A DNA stretch of 37,938 bases, taken from the NCBI GenBank assembly GCA_947643715.1, contig CANRXB010000025.1:1-37938 (forward strand). Direction: 5' to 3'. A model generated the notes under the pieces. The model was not told the DNA's origin and did no database searches. It saw only the letters and a program-made list of their open reading frames with translations. The DNA is from an uncultured bacterium (GTDB taxonomy: Bacteria; Bacillota; Clostridia; Oscillospirales; Oscillospiraceae). Both the position numbers and the translations under genes were made by a program. Positions 7,074-15,444 of this stretch are shown piece after piece (position 1 is the first letter of the stretch; each line of letters begins with the position of its first letter).

Positions 7074-9020
7074 TTACTCTTCAGCGGGCTCCTCGTCACG
7101 ATCCGCAGGAGCGGATTCCAGCAGGGCACGGATGGACAAAGACACCTTCTTGTTCTCCTCGTCGATAGCCGTGATCTTGGCATCAACCGTCTGGCCCTCG
7201 CTCACCACATCGCCAGGCTTTTCGACCCGGTGATCGGCCATCTGAGAGATATGGATGAGGCCGTCCACGCCCGGAACGATCTCGGCGAACGCACCGAAAG
7301 TCATCAGCTTGACGACACGCACGGGCGCCACATCACCCACAGAATATTTCCCGGTAAACACAGCCCACGGCTCCTGGTTGTGATCCTTCACACCCAAAGA
7401 GATCTTCTTCTTCTCCGGATCGAAGGAAATGACATAGACTTCGATGGGATCGCCCACAGACACGACCTCAGAGGGAGTCTTGATGCGGGACCAAGACAGC
7501 TCGGAGATGTGGACCATACCGTCTACGCCGCCGATGTCCACGAAAGCGCCATAAGAAGTCAGGCTCTTGACCGTGCCGCTGTACCGCTTGCCGACTTCGA
7601 TGTTGTCCCAGATGGCCGCAGCGGCGGCAGCACGGGCCTCAGCCGCCACAGCGCGGATGGAACCCACCACCCGGCGACGGGCCCGGTTCACCTCGGTGAT
7701 ACGGAGCTGGACACGAGTCTTGACCATCTCAGCCAAGTCGGCCCCGCGGGGCTTGCCAGACTGAGAAGCGGGGATGAACACACGGATGCCCTTCACGTTG
7801 GCTACCAGTCCGCCCTTGTTCTCCTCAGTGATGATGCCCTCAAGTACGTCCTTGTTCTCGACCGCGCTCTCCACGATCTCCCAATTCTTGTCCGCATCCA
7901 AACGCTTCTTGGACAGCTTGACCACGCAGTCCCGATCGCTGACCAGCATGACGATGGCCTCGATCTCCTCTCCTACCTTTGCGATGTCCTCCACCTTCAC
8001 ATCGGGATCGTCGCTCAGCTCGGACAGTGGGATCGTGCCGGGATACTTCACGCCCAATTCCACCTGCACTTCAGTCGGTGTGATGGCTGCGACTGTTCCA
8101 GTGACCCTATCCCCCGTATTCAAAATTTTGAACGACTCCTCCAGCATCTCCGCGAAGGACTGTTCAATCTCCATGATTTCATCGCTCATTTTGTTGCTGA
8201 CCTCCTTTATTATCCACTCCGGCGTGGATGCGCCGGCAGTGATCCCAAGCGTGCCGATCCGGCCGAACTGTTCCCGGTCTACCCCCCTTCCCTGCTCCAC
8301 CTGCACCACAACAGGGCAGCGGCTGGCGCACAGCTGGGTGAGCTTCCTGGTGTTAGAGCTTTTCTGATCGCCGATGACGATCATGGCGTCGCATTGACCG
8401 GCCAATTCCAAGGCCTCTGATTGCCGCCTGGACGTAGCATTACATATTGTATCAAAAAATTCCGCGTTTGTACACACTTTTTTTGTGTTTTCCACGATTT
8501 TTTCCCAATTGGCCCCAATGGCCGTGGTTTGTGATACAAATGTTAGAGGCAGACCGGATAATCCCGGCATTTTTTTCATGATTTGTTCGAACTCATCCCA
8601 CCCGGATACCACGATCCCCTGCTGGGTACAACCTAAAATACCAAGGATCTCCGGATGATCCGCTTCTCCTACGATCACTGGGACACGGCCTCTGGCCTGC
8701 GCATCTCGGACGATATCGTGGATACGGGCCACGTTCGGACAGGTTGCATCCAGCACCAGACACCCCCGCGACTCCAGGATCCGATAGACACTGTCCGGTT
8801 CCCCGTGGGCTCGAATGAGTACGGAAGCACCCTCTGGCACCTCTTCCGGGGCAGATATCGTGACAGCGCCCATGTCTTCCAAGCGATGGATCACCTGGTC
8901 GTTGTGCGTGATATGCCCCAACAAAAACACAGGCCCTTGGGCTGCTGCACTCTCGGCCAACTCGACCGCCCGGCGCACCCCATAGCAGAACCCCGCTGTT
9001 TTGGCGGATAGAACGATCAT
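7074..9020 (-). CDS. ispH: IspH - ribosomal protein S1 fusion (HMBPP reductase / S1 domains)
   Basis: Residues 1 to about 282 are IspH, the [4Fe-4S] enzyme of the last MEP-pathway step, which makes IPP and DMAPP. Cluster cysteines are C12 (AGFCYGVRRAV), C94 (ATCPNV) and C193 (ICNATSRRQ); FVSQTT is also present. From about residue 300 four S1 RNA-binding repeats follow: ~303-370, 390-455, 475-545 (the best match, SYGAFVDIGGVDGMVHISELSW) and 560-630. The tail is acidic. The fusion is known and annotated in many Clostridia, where it may supply S1 function. ATG at 9020 overlaps the plsC stop by 4 bp. It is the last gene of the operon, ended at 7025-7056. The 648 residues show no frameshift at the domain joint. 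Confidence 0.95.
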   Translation of the reverse strand: MIVLSAKTAGFCYGVRRAVELAESAAAQGPVFLLGHITHNDQVIHRLEDMGAVTISAPEEVPEGASVLIRAHGEPDSVYRILESRGCLVLDATCPNVARIHDIVRDAQARGRVPVIVGEADHPEILGILGCTQQGIVVSGWDEFEQIMKKMPGLSGLPLTFVSQTTAIGANWEKIVENTKKVCTNAEFFDTICNATSRRQSEALELAGQCDAMIVIGDQKSSNTRKLTQLCASRCPVVVQVEQGRGVDREQFGRIGTLGITAGASTPEWIIKEVSNKMSDEIMEIEQSFAEMLEESFKILNTGDRVTGTVAAITPTEVQVELGVKYPGTIPLSELSDDPDVKVEDIAKVGEEIEAIVMLVSDRDCVVKLSKKRLDADKNWEIVESAVENKDVLEGIITEENKGGLVANVKGIRVFIPASQSGKPRGADLAEMVKTRVQLRITEVNRARRRVVGSIRAVAAEARAAAAAAIWDNIEVGKRYSGTVKSLTSYGAFVDIGGVDGMVHISELSWSRIKTPSEVVSVGDPIEVYVISFDPEKKKISLGVKDHNQEPWAVFTGKYSVGDVAPVRVVKLMTFGAFAEIVPGVDGLIHISQMADHRVEKPGDVVSEGQTVDAKITAIDEENKKVSLSIRALLESAPADRDEEPAEE

Positions 9021-9613
9021 ATCTCCTGCTCCCCCAGCGCCCGGATCCTGTCCAAAAGATCGTCAGCGATGCGCTGGTAGTCATCGGCACTAGGTTTGCG
9101 TCCCTCGAACGTCGGGTGATACGGCTGACCAAAGACCACCGTGGTCTTGCAAAAACGCCGCTTTTTAGTCGAGATGTAGACGGGGACCAACATGGTGTCC
9201 GTCCGGGTGGCCAACATCGCCGCTCCGGTATGCGCTTCGGACGTCTCGCCTTCCCGCACCCGGGTGCCCTCTGGGAACATGAGGAGCTTTTCTCCATTGC
9301 GAAGTACCCGCATACACTCTTTCACTGCGGCCATGTCAGATCTTCCTCGGTTGACTCCAATGATCCCCGCCTTTTTCAGCAGGAAACCGATCACCGGCCA
9401 CTTCATAGCCTCCGCCTTGGCCATCACATGGGTCTGTCGTTTACGCCCCAGACAGCATACCACATAAAATGGATCGCCCAGCGTGGTATGGTTCCCGCAC
9501 ATCAGCGCTGCTCCTTCCGGAACGTTTTCCACACCTATCGCTTTCCATGGGTGGAATATCCGCATGAATACCCAGATGATGAGATAAAGTACCGCATATA
9601 CCCGATTCTTCAA
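9017..9613 (-). CDS. plsC: 1-acyl-sn-glycerol-3-phosphate acyltransferase
   Basis: Makes phosphatidic acid from lysophosphatidic acid at the membrane. The 198 residues start with a hydrophobic segment (YAVLYLIIWVFMRIF), then the catalytic HX4D motif NHTTLGD (H42, D47), GVNRG and the substrate motif FPEGTR (113-118). The start is TTG at 9613, overlapping the cmk stop (TTGA) and preceded by GGGGAGGAG; no better ATG is near. The order cmk-plsC-ispH is common in Firmicutes. Confidence 0.94.
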   Translation of the reverse strand: MKNRVYAVLYLIIWVFMRIFHPWKAIGVENVPEGAALMCGNHTTLGDPFYVVCCLGRKRQTHVMAKAEAMKWPVIGFLLKKAGIIGVNRGRSDMAAVKECMRVLRNGEKLLMFPEGTRVREGETSEAHTGAAMLATRTDTMLVPVYISTKKRRFCKTTVVFGQPYHPTFEGRKPSADDYQRIADDLLDRIRALGEQEI

Positions 9614-10302
9614 TCTAACTCCTCCCCGGTATCCAACCGCTCCTGGACCAATGTGAGAAGCAGGCGGAAGCTCCCCTCCAGATCCAGTCCGGTGGTGTCG
9701 GCCAACACCGCGTCATCTGCTTGGCGCAAAGGTGAGATCTCCCGCTCCATGTCCCGGCGGTCACGCTCGACCACCTCTTGTAGCACTTGCTCGAAGTCAG
9801 CCTTCTGTCCCAACTCCAAAAGCTCTCGATAGCGACGCTCTGCCCGAGCCTCTGGCCCTGCGGTGAGGAACAGCTTCACCTCCGCTTTGGGCAGCACCAC
9901 AGTGCCGATGTCCCGGCCGTCCATGATGACGTCATGCTCTCTGGCCATCCGTCGCTGCATCTCCAAAAGGTATGTCCGCACCGCTGGAACGGAAGCGACC
10001 TTGGAAGCATAAGCTGAGATCTCGTTCTCCCGGATCGCCTGAGTCACATCCTCACCATTCAAAAGCATATGCTGAAGGCCATCTTCACCATAGCCCATAG
10101 TTATCGTCAGATCCGGCAAGATCGACTCCACTTTGGCGGCATCTGACGGATCCACATCTCTGCACCGGGCCGCCAAGCCTACTGTTCGGTATATGGCCCC
10201 AGTGTCCACATACAGGAACCCCAGCTCCTGCGCCAACCGTTTGGCCAAGGTCGATTTGCCTGCACCGCAGGGACCGTCGATCGCTATACTGTGGTATCTC
10301 AT
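9610..10302 (-). CDS. cmk: Cytidylate kinase
   Basis: Phosphorylates CMP and dCMP with ATP, feeding nucleotide and phospholipid (CDP-diacylglycerol) synthesis. The 230 residues have the P-loop GPCGAGKST (10-18), the YVDTGAIYR motif and DGRDIGTVVLP. The start is ATG at 10302 after GGAAAGGG; the frame remains open 20 codons further but runs back into baiN. It is 16 bp after baiN and overlaps plsC. Confidence 0.96.
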   Translation of the reverse strand: MRYHSIAIDGPCGAGKSTLAKRLAQELGFLYVDTGAIYRTVGLAARCRDVDPSDAAKVESILPDLTITMGYGEDGLQHMLLNGEDVTQAIRENEISAYASKVASVPAVRTYLLEMQRRMAREHDVIMDGRDIGTVVLPKAEVKLFLTAGPEARAERRYRELLELGQKADFEQVLQEVVERDRRDMEREISPLRQADDAVLADTTGLDLEGSFRLLLTLVQERLDTGEELD

Positions 10303-10318
10303 GGAACAACGCCCTTTC

Positions 10319-11569
10319 CTATCGTTTTTTTGCCCGTTCCGCAGCCGCACGACCAGCAGCACAGCCGGTGGACCATGCGATCTGGAGGTTGAAACCGCCG
10401 GTATAACCGTCTACATCCAACAATTCCCCGGCAAAATACAGCCCCGACACTTTTTTCGATCCCATCGTCTTAGGATCCACCTCACTGACGTCTACCCCGC
10501 CGGAGGTGACCACAGCCTCCTCGACCGGGCGGGCCCCAGACACAGAAACGGTAAAGTCTTTCAATATCCCCAGCAGCATACGACGCTGTTCTTTGCGGAT
10601 CGAGTTCACCTTGGCTTCCCCTGGGATCCCTGAGCGTTCGGTAATCACTGGGACCATGGCTTTGGGGACCAGCCCCCGCAAGACAGTGGCATGGTCCTGA
10701 TTCGCCCTGTTCTTGAAATCACGCACCAGCCGGGCGTCCAGCTTCTGCTCGTCCAAAGCCGGCTTCAGATCGATGTGGGCGTAATAGGCCAATCGGCGCA
10801 GATCCATATGTGCAGAAGCGGAAAGGATCAACGGACCAGACAACCCGAAATGAGTGAACAGCATCTCCCCCTGTTCCTGAAACACTGTTTTTCCGTTGCT
10901 GTCCTTCACCTTAAATCCCACGTTCCGCAAAGAGATCCCTTGAAGCCTTTTGCAACACGGGTCGTCCGACTCCAAAGGCACTAAAGACCCCCGGATCGGT
11001 ACGATGGCGTGTCCAACTGTTCGCGCCAGTGCGTAACCGTCTCCAGTGGAGCCAGTCCGTGGATAAGACGCGCCTCCTGTTGCAAGTATGACCGCTTTAC
11101 AGCCCAGGACCTCCCCATCGTTCTCCGTTCGGACGCCAATGACCGAATCCCCTCGTACGATCAATTCTTTCACTCGATCCCGAAGCGATCTTACCCTCTG
11201 CCGGCGCAGTTCAAAAAACAACGCATCTACGATGTCAGCCGCCTTATCAGAGCAAGGGAACACTCGGCCTCCACGTTCCGTTTTCAAGGGGACCCCCAAG
11301 CTTTCAAAAAATGCCATGGAATCCGCTGGACCAAAGCGTGCAAAAGCACTGTAAAGGAATTTTCCATTACGTGGAACGGACGCTAACAATGTCTCCAGAC
11401 TACAATCGTTGGTGACGTTGCAGCGGCCCTTTCCGGTGATATACAGCTTTCGTCCCACCTTCTCATTTGGTTCCAGCAACAGTACGTCCGCTCCGGCACG
11501 AGCGGCGGTGATAGCAGCCATCATCCCAGCCGCACCGCCTCCGGCCACCACTACCTTATTTGTCCCCAT
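10319..11569 (-). CDS. BaiN/RdsA (HI0933) family NAD(P)/FAD-dependent oxidoreductase
   Basis: A flavoprotein of the HI0933/BaiN family. Signs are the dinucleotide fold VVVAGGGAAGMMAAITAARAG at the N-terminus, GRKLYITGKGRCNVTN, the second motif VILATGGASYP, and the C-terminal GELLDVDGYTGGFNLQIAWSTG typical of the family. The substrate is uncertain: relatives include BaiN, proposed in bile acid 7-dehydroxylation, and many members of unknown role. The start is ATG at 11569, overlapping the end of the RpiR regulator gene by 14 bp, with GGTGGAG as ribosome site. At 416 residues it is of normal length. It is co-transcribed with cmk, as in many Clostridia. Confidence 0.9.
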   Translation of the reverse strand: MGTNKVVVAGGGAAGMMAAITAARAGADVLLLEPNEKVGRKLYITGKGRCNVTNDCSLETLLASVPRNGKFLYSAFARFGPADSMAFFESLGVPLKTERGGRVFPCSDKAADIVDALFFELRRQRVRSLRDRVKELIVRGDSVIGVRTENDGEVLGCKAVILATGGASYPRTGSTGDGYALARTVGHAIVPIRGSLVPLESDDPCCKRLQGISLRNVGFKVKDSNGKTVFQEQGEMLFTHFGLSGPLILSASAHMDLRRLAYYAHIDLKPALDEQKLDARLVRDFKNRANQDHATVLRGLVPKAMVPVITERSGIPGEAKVNSIRKEQRRMLLGILKDFTVSVSGARPVEEAVVTSGGVDVSEVDPKTMGSKKVSGLYFAGELLDVDGYTGGFNLQIAWSTGCAAGRAAAERAKKR

Positions 11570-12428
11570 ACTCCACCTTTTCATATACCTGGTATTCATC
11601 CCAGATACTCTCTAAGCGTTTGAATGTAGCAGTGACCTCGGTGGACTTTTTCCGTCCTACTGCCACGATCAATGCATTGATGATCGACAACGGGGCTACC
11701 AATGAATCAGCAAAAGACGCCATATCGCTTTTTGCCAGCAACCGGTAATTGGCCGTGTCATACAAGGGCGACATCTCACTGTCAGTGACCGCCACTACCG
11801 TAGCGCCCTGATCTCGGGCGAATTCCATCGCACGGACCGAGCGGGTAGAATATCTGGGAAAGCTGATCCCGATGACCACGTCCCCTGTCCCAACCCGGAG
11901 CATCTGTTCAAACATCTCGCTGGCCAGACTGGTCTGCACTTGGCACACATCGTCGAAGATCAGCTTGAAGTAGAATGTGAGGAAATCAGACAACGCCGCC
12001 GATGAACGGACCCCAAGGATATAGATCCGCCGGGCACTCACGATAGCGTCTACTGCGCTGTCAAAGTCTCCTCGATCCAGTTCGCTCAAGGTCATCCTCA
12101 GTTTCTCGATATCCGATCGTATCACCTTGTCCAGTACGTCCTGAGAGCCCAGTCGATCGTAGGACACCTCTATACGTTGGATGGTGGTGAGTTTGCCGCG
12201 GATCATCTCCTGCATCGCTTTTTGCATCGCAGGGTATCCATCATAACCCAACTCAGCGGCAAAGCGGACCACTGTGGATTCACTGATCTTCACCGCCTGC
12301 CCCAATCGCGCTGCGGTCATGAAAGCAGCTTTGTCATAATTGTCCAAGATGTAGCGGGCGATCGATTTCTGTCCTTTGGAAAAGGTGTCCATCCTGTTCT
12401 GTATCGTCGTCAAGATATCACGGCTCAT
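11556..12428 (-). CDS. RpiR/MurR-family transcriptional regulator
   Basis: The 290 residues hold an N-terminal RpiR helix-turn-helix domain (~1-77, with KISESTVVRFAAELGYDGYPAMQ) and a SIS sugar-phosphate-binding domain (~110-260, with RRIYILGVRSSAALSDF and GDVVIGISFPRYSTRSV). Family members sense phosphosugars and control nearby sugar genes. Here no sugar gene is adjacent: it leads an operon of a flavoprotein, cmk, plsC and ispH-rpsA, so its targets are unclear and it may act elsewhere or on itself. The ATG at 12428 gives full length. Its 3' end overlaps baiN. Confidence 0.92.
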   Translation of the reverse strand: MSRDILTTIQNRMDTFSKGQKSIARYILDNYDKAAFMTAARLGQAVKISESTVVRFAAELGYDGYPAMQKAMQEMIRGKLTTIQRIEVSYDRLGSQDVLDKVIRSDIEKLRMTLSELDRGDFDSAVDAIVSARRIYILGVRSSAALSDFLTFYFKLIFDDVCQVQTSLASEMFEQMLRVGTGDVVIGISFPRYSTRSVRAMEFARDQGATVVAVTDSEMSPLYDTANYRLLAKSDMASFADSLVAPLSIINALIVAVGRKKSTEVTATFKRLESIWDEYQVYEKVEYGDK

Positions 12429-12484
12429 AGCAAGACCCTACTCTCTCTATCCTCCTGCGGGGAACGCCCGCACCCAATAGACGT

Positions 12485-12513
12485 ATCATACCGTTTTGCC
12501 GCGAGAATTGCAA
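12485..12513 (-). promoter_or_regulatory. Sigma-A promoter of the RpiR-baiN-cmk-plsC-ispH operon
   Basis: TTGCAA (12513-12508), 17 bases, TATGAT (12490-12485) on the minus strand. A small hairpin TGCGGG/CCCGCA lies in the leader, just before GGAGG at about 12450. Confidence 0.65.
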
Positions 12514-12536
12514 GGGGGTTTTGCGAGAAATTCCGT

Positions 12537-13229
12537 TCATCCCTGCAACCCAGCTAACTCTCCCGGTGTGAGCAGGCGCCAGTGCCCTAGCCTCAAATCG
12601 CCTAACCGGACCGTTCCCTCCCGCACTCGCTGCAAGCGGACCACGGTCAGCCCCGCAGCAGCGCACATCCGTCGGACCTGCCTCTTTTTTCCTTGATGGA
12701 TCACCACTGTGAGGATATTTTTCCCTGCCTGTATCACACGGTCGGCGGTGAGCTCCTCTCCATCCGACCACACTGGATCTGCAAGGATGGGAAGCGCCTT
12801 CCCCACATCGCCGGACACCCATACTCGGTATTCCTTCTCTACCTCATGGGCCGGGTGGGTCAGCCTGTAGGTGAGCGCACCATCATCTGTGAGGAGCAGC
12901 AATCCCTCTGAATCCATGTCCAGCCGGCCCACCGGCCATACCCTGACCGGACAGTCAGCTACCAGATGCGCAACGTTCCTTCTTCCCTTCTCATCTGCCA
13001 ACGTAGTGACATACCCTCTCGGCTTATTGAGCATGATATAAGTAAAACGTTCCGTCTGGGTCAAGGGGACTCCGTCCACTTCCACACGGTCTTGAAGGAG
13101 GTCTGCTTTATCTCCCAGCCGTGCCTGCCGGCCATTGACCATGACCCTCCCTGCCTGTATGTACGTCTCAGCTTGGCGGCGGGAGCACACTCCCGCCGCT
13201 GACAGCAGCTTTTGCAAACGTTCTTCCAT
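12537..13229 (-). CDS. rluB: RsuA/RluB-family rRNA pseudouridine synthase
   Basis: Converts a uridine in 23S rRNA to pseudouridine. The 230 residues carry an N-terminal S4 domain (RLQKLLSAAGVCSRRQAETYIQAGRVMVNG) and the catalytic domain with the active-site Asp in VGRLDMDSEGLLLLTDDG, then KEYRV and KKRQVRRM. The start is ATG at 13229, six bases after GAGGAGGG; an in-frame ATG two codons earlier touches that site. It is the last gene of the scpA operon, a placing common in Firmicutes. Exact target assignment (RluB versus a relative) is by similarity only. Confidence 0.93.
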   Translation of the reverse strand: MEERLQKLLSAAGVCSRRQAETYIQAGRVMVNGRQARLGDKADLLQDRVEVDGVPLTQTERFTYIMLNKPRGYVTTLADEKGRRNVAHLVADCPVRVWPVGRLDMDSEGLLLLTDDGALTYRLTHPAHEVEKEYRVWVSGDVGKALPILADPVWSDGEELTADRVIQAGKNILTVVIHQGKKRQVRRMCAAAGLTVVRLQRVREGTVRLGDLRLGHWRLLTPGELAGLQG

Positions 13230-13252
13230 CGCCATCCCTCCTCATATCTATC

Positions 13253-14371
13253 TCAGCTTAGTACCGGAAAACTTGCCCCCATGCCCAGCCGAGTTTTGAG
13301 CTGCTGCCACAGCGTCAACGGCTCTCGAACGTCTAATCCCGCCCCACTCTGGGCCACCAGATCCGTCTTAGCCACGACCTCGCCATCCATCTTCCATATC
13401 ACCTGCCCCAACGGCAGCCCCGCTTCGAACGGCGCCTGCACTGGGCCCACCGCTCCCACATCCATCGTCAGCGTTTCTCCTGACGCCAACGGATATCCGA
13501 TCTCTTTCGCCGTCACCGCAGTCACTGCCGGGAGCAAACTGCCCTCCACCACCACAGGCCCTATAGCATCTCCTTGTCCGCACAGCACCTGTCTTGGGTA
13601 GGTTTGGAACCCGTAGTCCAGCAACTTCATATGATCGTTCCAGTCATCTCCATCGTTGAGCGTCACACATATCAAGGTTTGACCGTCTCGAGTGGCTGCG
13701 GATACCAAAGTACGTCCGGCTTTTTCCGTGAACCCGGTCTTCATCCCCACACAGCCTTCAAAACGATAAAGGAGCTTGTTATGGTTGACGAACGTCCGAG
13801 TGCCCACAGTGATGGAGCGTGTGGCACAGATCTGTGCCACCGTCTCGTTCTCCAAGCATGCCTGAGCCAGCAGTGCCATATCATAGGCCGTGGAAAAATG
13901 ATCCTCATGATTCAAGCCGCTGGGATTGGCGAAAGAGCTGTCTTTCATCCCCAGCTCGGCCGCCTTCTGATTCATCAACGCAACAAAATCCGCTTCACTA
14001 CCTGCGATATGGCAAGCGATAGCCATGGCGGCATCGTTGCCCGACTGGAGCAATAGACCGTACATCAGCCCGCGCAGGCTGATTTCCTCTCCGGCAGTCA
14101 GATAAATGGACGAGCCCTCGCTTCCCAGCCACTCCCCTTTTACGGTCACGACCTCATCCATGTCCTCCGCCTGCTCCGCAGCCACTAATGCCGTCATCAG
14201 TTTCGTGATGCTGGCGATGAGCCGCGGCTGATGGACGTTTTGCGCATAGAGCACCCGTCCGCTCTCGGCATCCATCAATATGGCGCAGGAGGCGTTCGTA
14301 CCTATGGCTTGGGCAGGGCATATCATGTTCAACGCTAACAGGACGGCCAATATAGCGGTCGATCTTCTCAC
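13253..14371 (-). CDS. dacF: D-alanyl-D-alanine carboxypeptidase (DacF/PBP5 type)
   Basis: Penicillin-binding protein that trims the terminal D-Ala of peptidoglycan stem peptides outside the membrane. The 372 residues start with a signal peptide (~1-22, ending PAQA). The three active-site motifs are S54-I-T-K57, S110-G-N and K211-T-G. A C-terminal PBP5-type beta domain follows; no clear C-terminal amphipathic anchor is evident. The start is GTG at 14371. Its ribosome site GGGAG lies in the 3' arm of the hairpin at 14373-14419, which may limit translation. The position next to ytfJ suggests a sporulation role, as for B. subtilis DacB and DacF. The exact paralog cannot be settled here. Confidence 0.93.
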   Translation of the reverse strand: MRRSTAILAVLLALNMICPAQAIGTNASCAILMDAESGRVLYAQNVHQPRLIASITKLMTALVAAEQAEDMDEVVTVKGEWLGSEGSSIYLTAGEEISLRGLMYGLLLQSGNDAAMAIACHIAGSEADFVALMNQKAAELGMKDSSFANPSGLNHEDHFSTAYDMALLAQACLENETVAQICATRSITVGTRTFVNHNKLLYRFEGCVGMKTGFTEKAGRTLVSAATRDGQTLICVTLNDGDDWNDHMKLLDYGFQTYPRQVLCGQGDAIGPVVVEGSLLPAVTAVTAKEIGYPLASGETLTMDVGAVGPVQAPFEAGLPLGQVIWKMDGEVVAKTDLVAQSGAGLDVREPLTLWQQLKTRLGMGASFPVLS

Positions 14372-14372
14372 A

Positions 14373-14419
14373 AAAGGTCACTCCCATCCGAAAGCTCAGA
14401 TGGGAGTATTATGACCTTT
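14373..14419 (-). promoter_or_regulatory. Long hairpin between ytfJ and dacF covering the dacF ribosome site
   Basis: AAAGGTCA+CTCCCATC (14373-14388) pairs with GATGGGAG (14399-14406) and, after a 5-nt bulge, TGACCTTT (14412-14419). It runs from the ytfJ stop to two bases before the dacF GTG and includes the GGGAG site. On the minus strand it ends in CCTTTTG, so it could be a weak terminator, a translational lid, or both. Confidence 0.7.
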
Positions 14420-14819
14420 ATTGGGCGGCATTATCCTCGTCCGTTTTTTTGTCGATATACCCGGTGACCTTTTCGAACATCTCAGGCACCAGGTCCACCA
14501 CCCGGCTGACCGTATCTCCCGGCGGGGGCGCAACGCTCAGCATACGGACACTGCCATCCTTTACGACCAGGAACGCCACGGGGATGACGTTGACGCCGGC
14601 TCCTGCGCCGCCGCCAAAATTCTTCGTGACATTTGGGGTCTTGCCGAAGTCGGAGCCCCCAGTGGCGAACCCGAACGACAAACGGGACACTGGGATCAAC
14701 GTCACGCCATCCTGGGTGGTGATGGGCTGGCCCACTACAGTGTTGGCATCCACCATCTCCCGGATCTTGTTCATGGTGGTCTGGAGCACTTCGTTGATGG
14801 GATGATTGTTTTCACTCAT
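14418..14819 (-). CDS. ytfJ: GerW family sporulation protein (YtfJ)
   Basis: The 133 residues belong to the YtfJ/GerW family, found in endospore formers and needed for full spore germination in Bacillus. The family core is visible: DANTVVGQPITTQDGVTLIPVSRLSFGFATGG and the glycine-rich FGGGAGAGVNVIPVAFLVVKDG. ATG at 14819 follows AGGAGG and overlaps the DUF2953 gene by 8 bp, which is itself a common neighbour. A long hairpin starts at its stop codon. Confidence 0.95.
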   Translation of the reverse strand: MSENNHPINEVLQTTMNKIREMVDANTVVGQPITTQDGVTLIPVSRLSFGFATGGSDFGKTPNVTKNFGGGAGAGVNVIPVAFLVVKDGSVRMLSVAPPPGDTVSRVVDLVPEMFEKVTGYIDKKTDEDNAAQ

Positions 14820-15444
14820 GAGTCAATGCCTCCTGTCTTTTTCCGGCGGGTCTCCCGCTTTTGATCCATGTGAACAGAGCTTTCGGTCCATAGTGTCCTG
14901 CCAATACAACGATCTGGCCCACGGTCATGGTGACCGCCGCCTGGAGCTCTACCGCCGTCTGGGTACGCCCGTGATCCAAGTCGATTTGAAATGCGTGGCG
15001 CTTCACCTTGAAATTATGGTCAAAAATTGGCCACAGCATACCCAGCGCAGCATTTGCCTGTCCATAACTCAGGGCGACGGCGGCAGGATCGCTGCCACCT
15101 AATATGAGCTCCAATTCCAGATCGTCGATGCGGATCTTCCGCTTCAATGAACCACATGCTTGTCCTACCACTGGCAAAAGTTTCATCAGCCGCGAAAGGG
15201 TCCCCGGCCGATCCTTCGATGCGCTTTTCTCATGCTTCTCTGCCTGAGGCGGTGGCTGATCCTCTTTCTTTTTGGCCTTCTTCTTTTTTTTCGGCTTGGC
15301 CGGCAGGACCTGGACCCTCATTGGTCCGATCAAAACCGCAGCGGACAGTCCCTTCTGCCCATAACATACCCTTCCTCCGACCCGGATGAGGGAAATGAGC
15401 CAAAACGCCAGCAGGACGACGAGCAGAACCTTCAAAAAAGTCAT
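14812..15444 (-). CDS. DUF2953 domain protein
   Basis: The 210 residues begin with one hydrophobic segment (FLKVLLVVLLAFWLISLI), then a Lys-rich charged stretch at about 52-85 (run KPKKKKKAKKK) and a C-terminal half of DUF2953 type (IRIDDLELELILGGSDPAAVALSYGQANAAL). The function is unknown. The family is regularly found between scpB and ytfJ in spore formers, so a sporulation role is plausible but unproven. It is likely a membrane-anchored protein. It overlaps scpB by ATGA and ytfJ by 8 bp. Confidence 0.9.
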   Translation of the reverse strand: MTFLKVLLVVLLAFWLISLIRVGGRVCYGQKGLSAAVLIGPMRVQVLPAKPKKKKKAKKKEDQPPPQAEKHEKSASKDRPGTLSRLMKLLPVVGQACGSLKRKIRIDDLELELILGGSDPAAVALSYGQANAALGMLWPIFDHNFKVKRHAFQIDLDHGRTQTAVELQAAVTMTVGQIVVLAGHYGPKALFTWIKSGRPAGKRQEALTHE

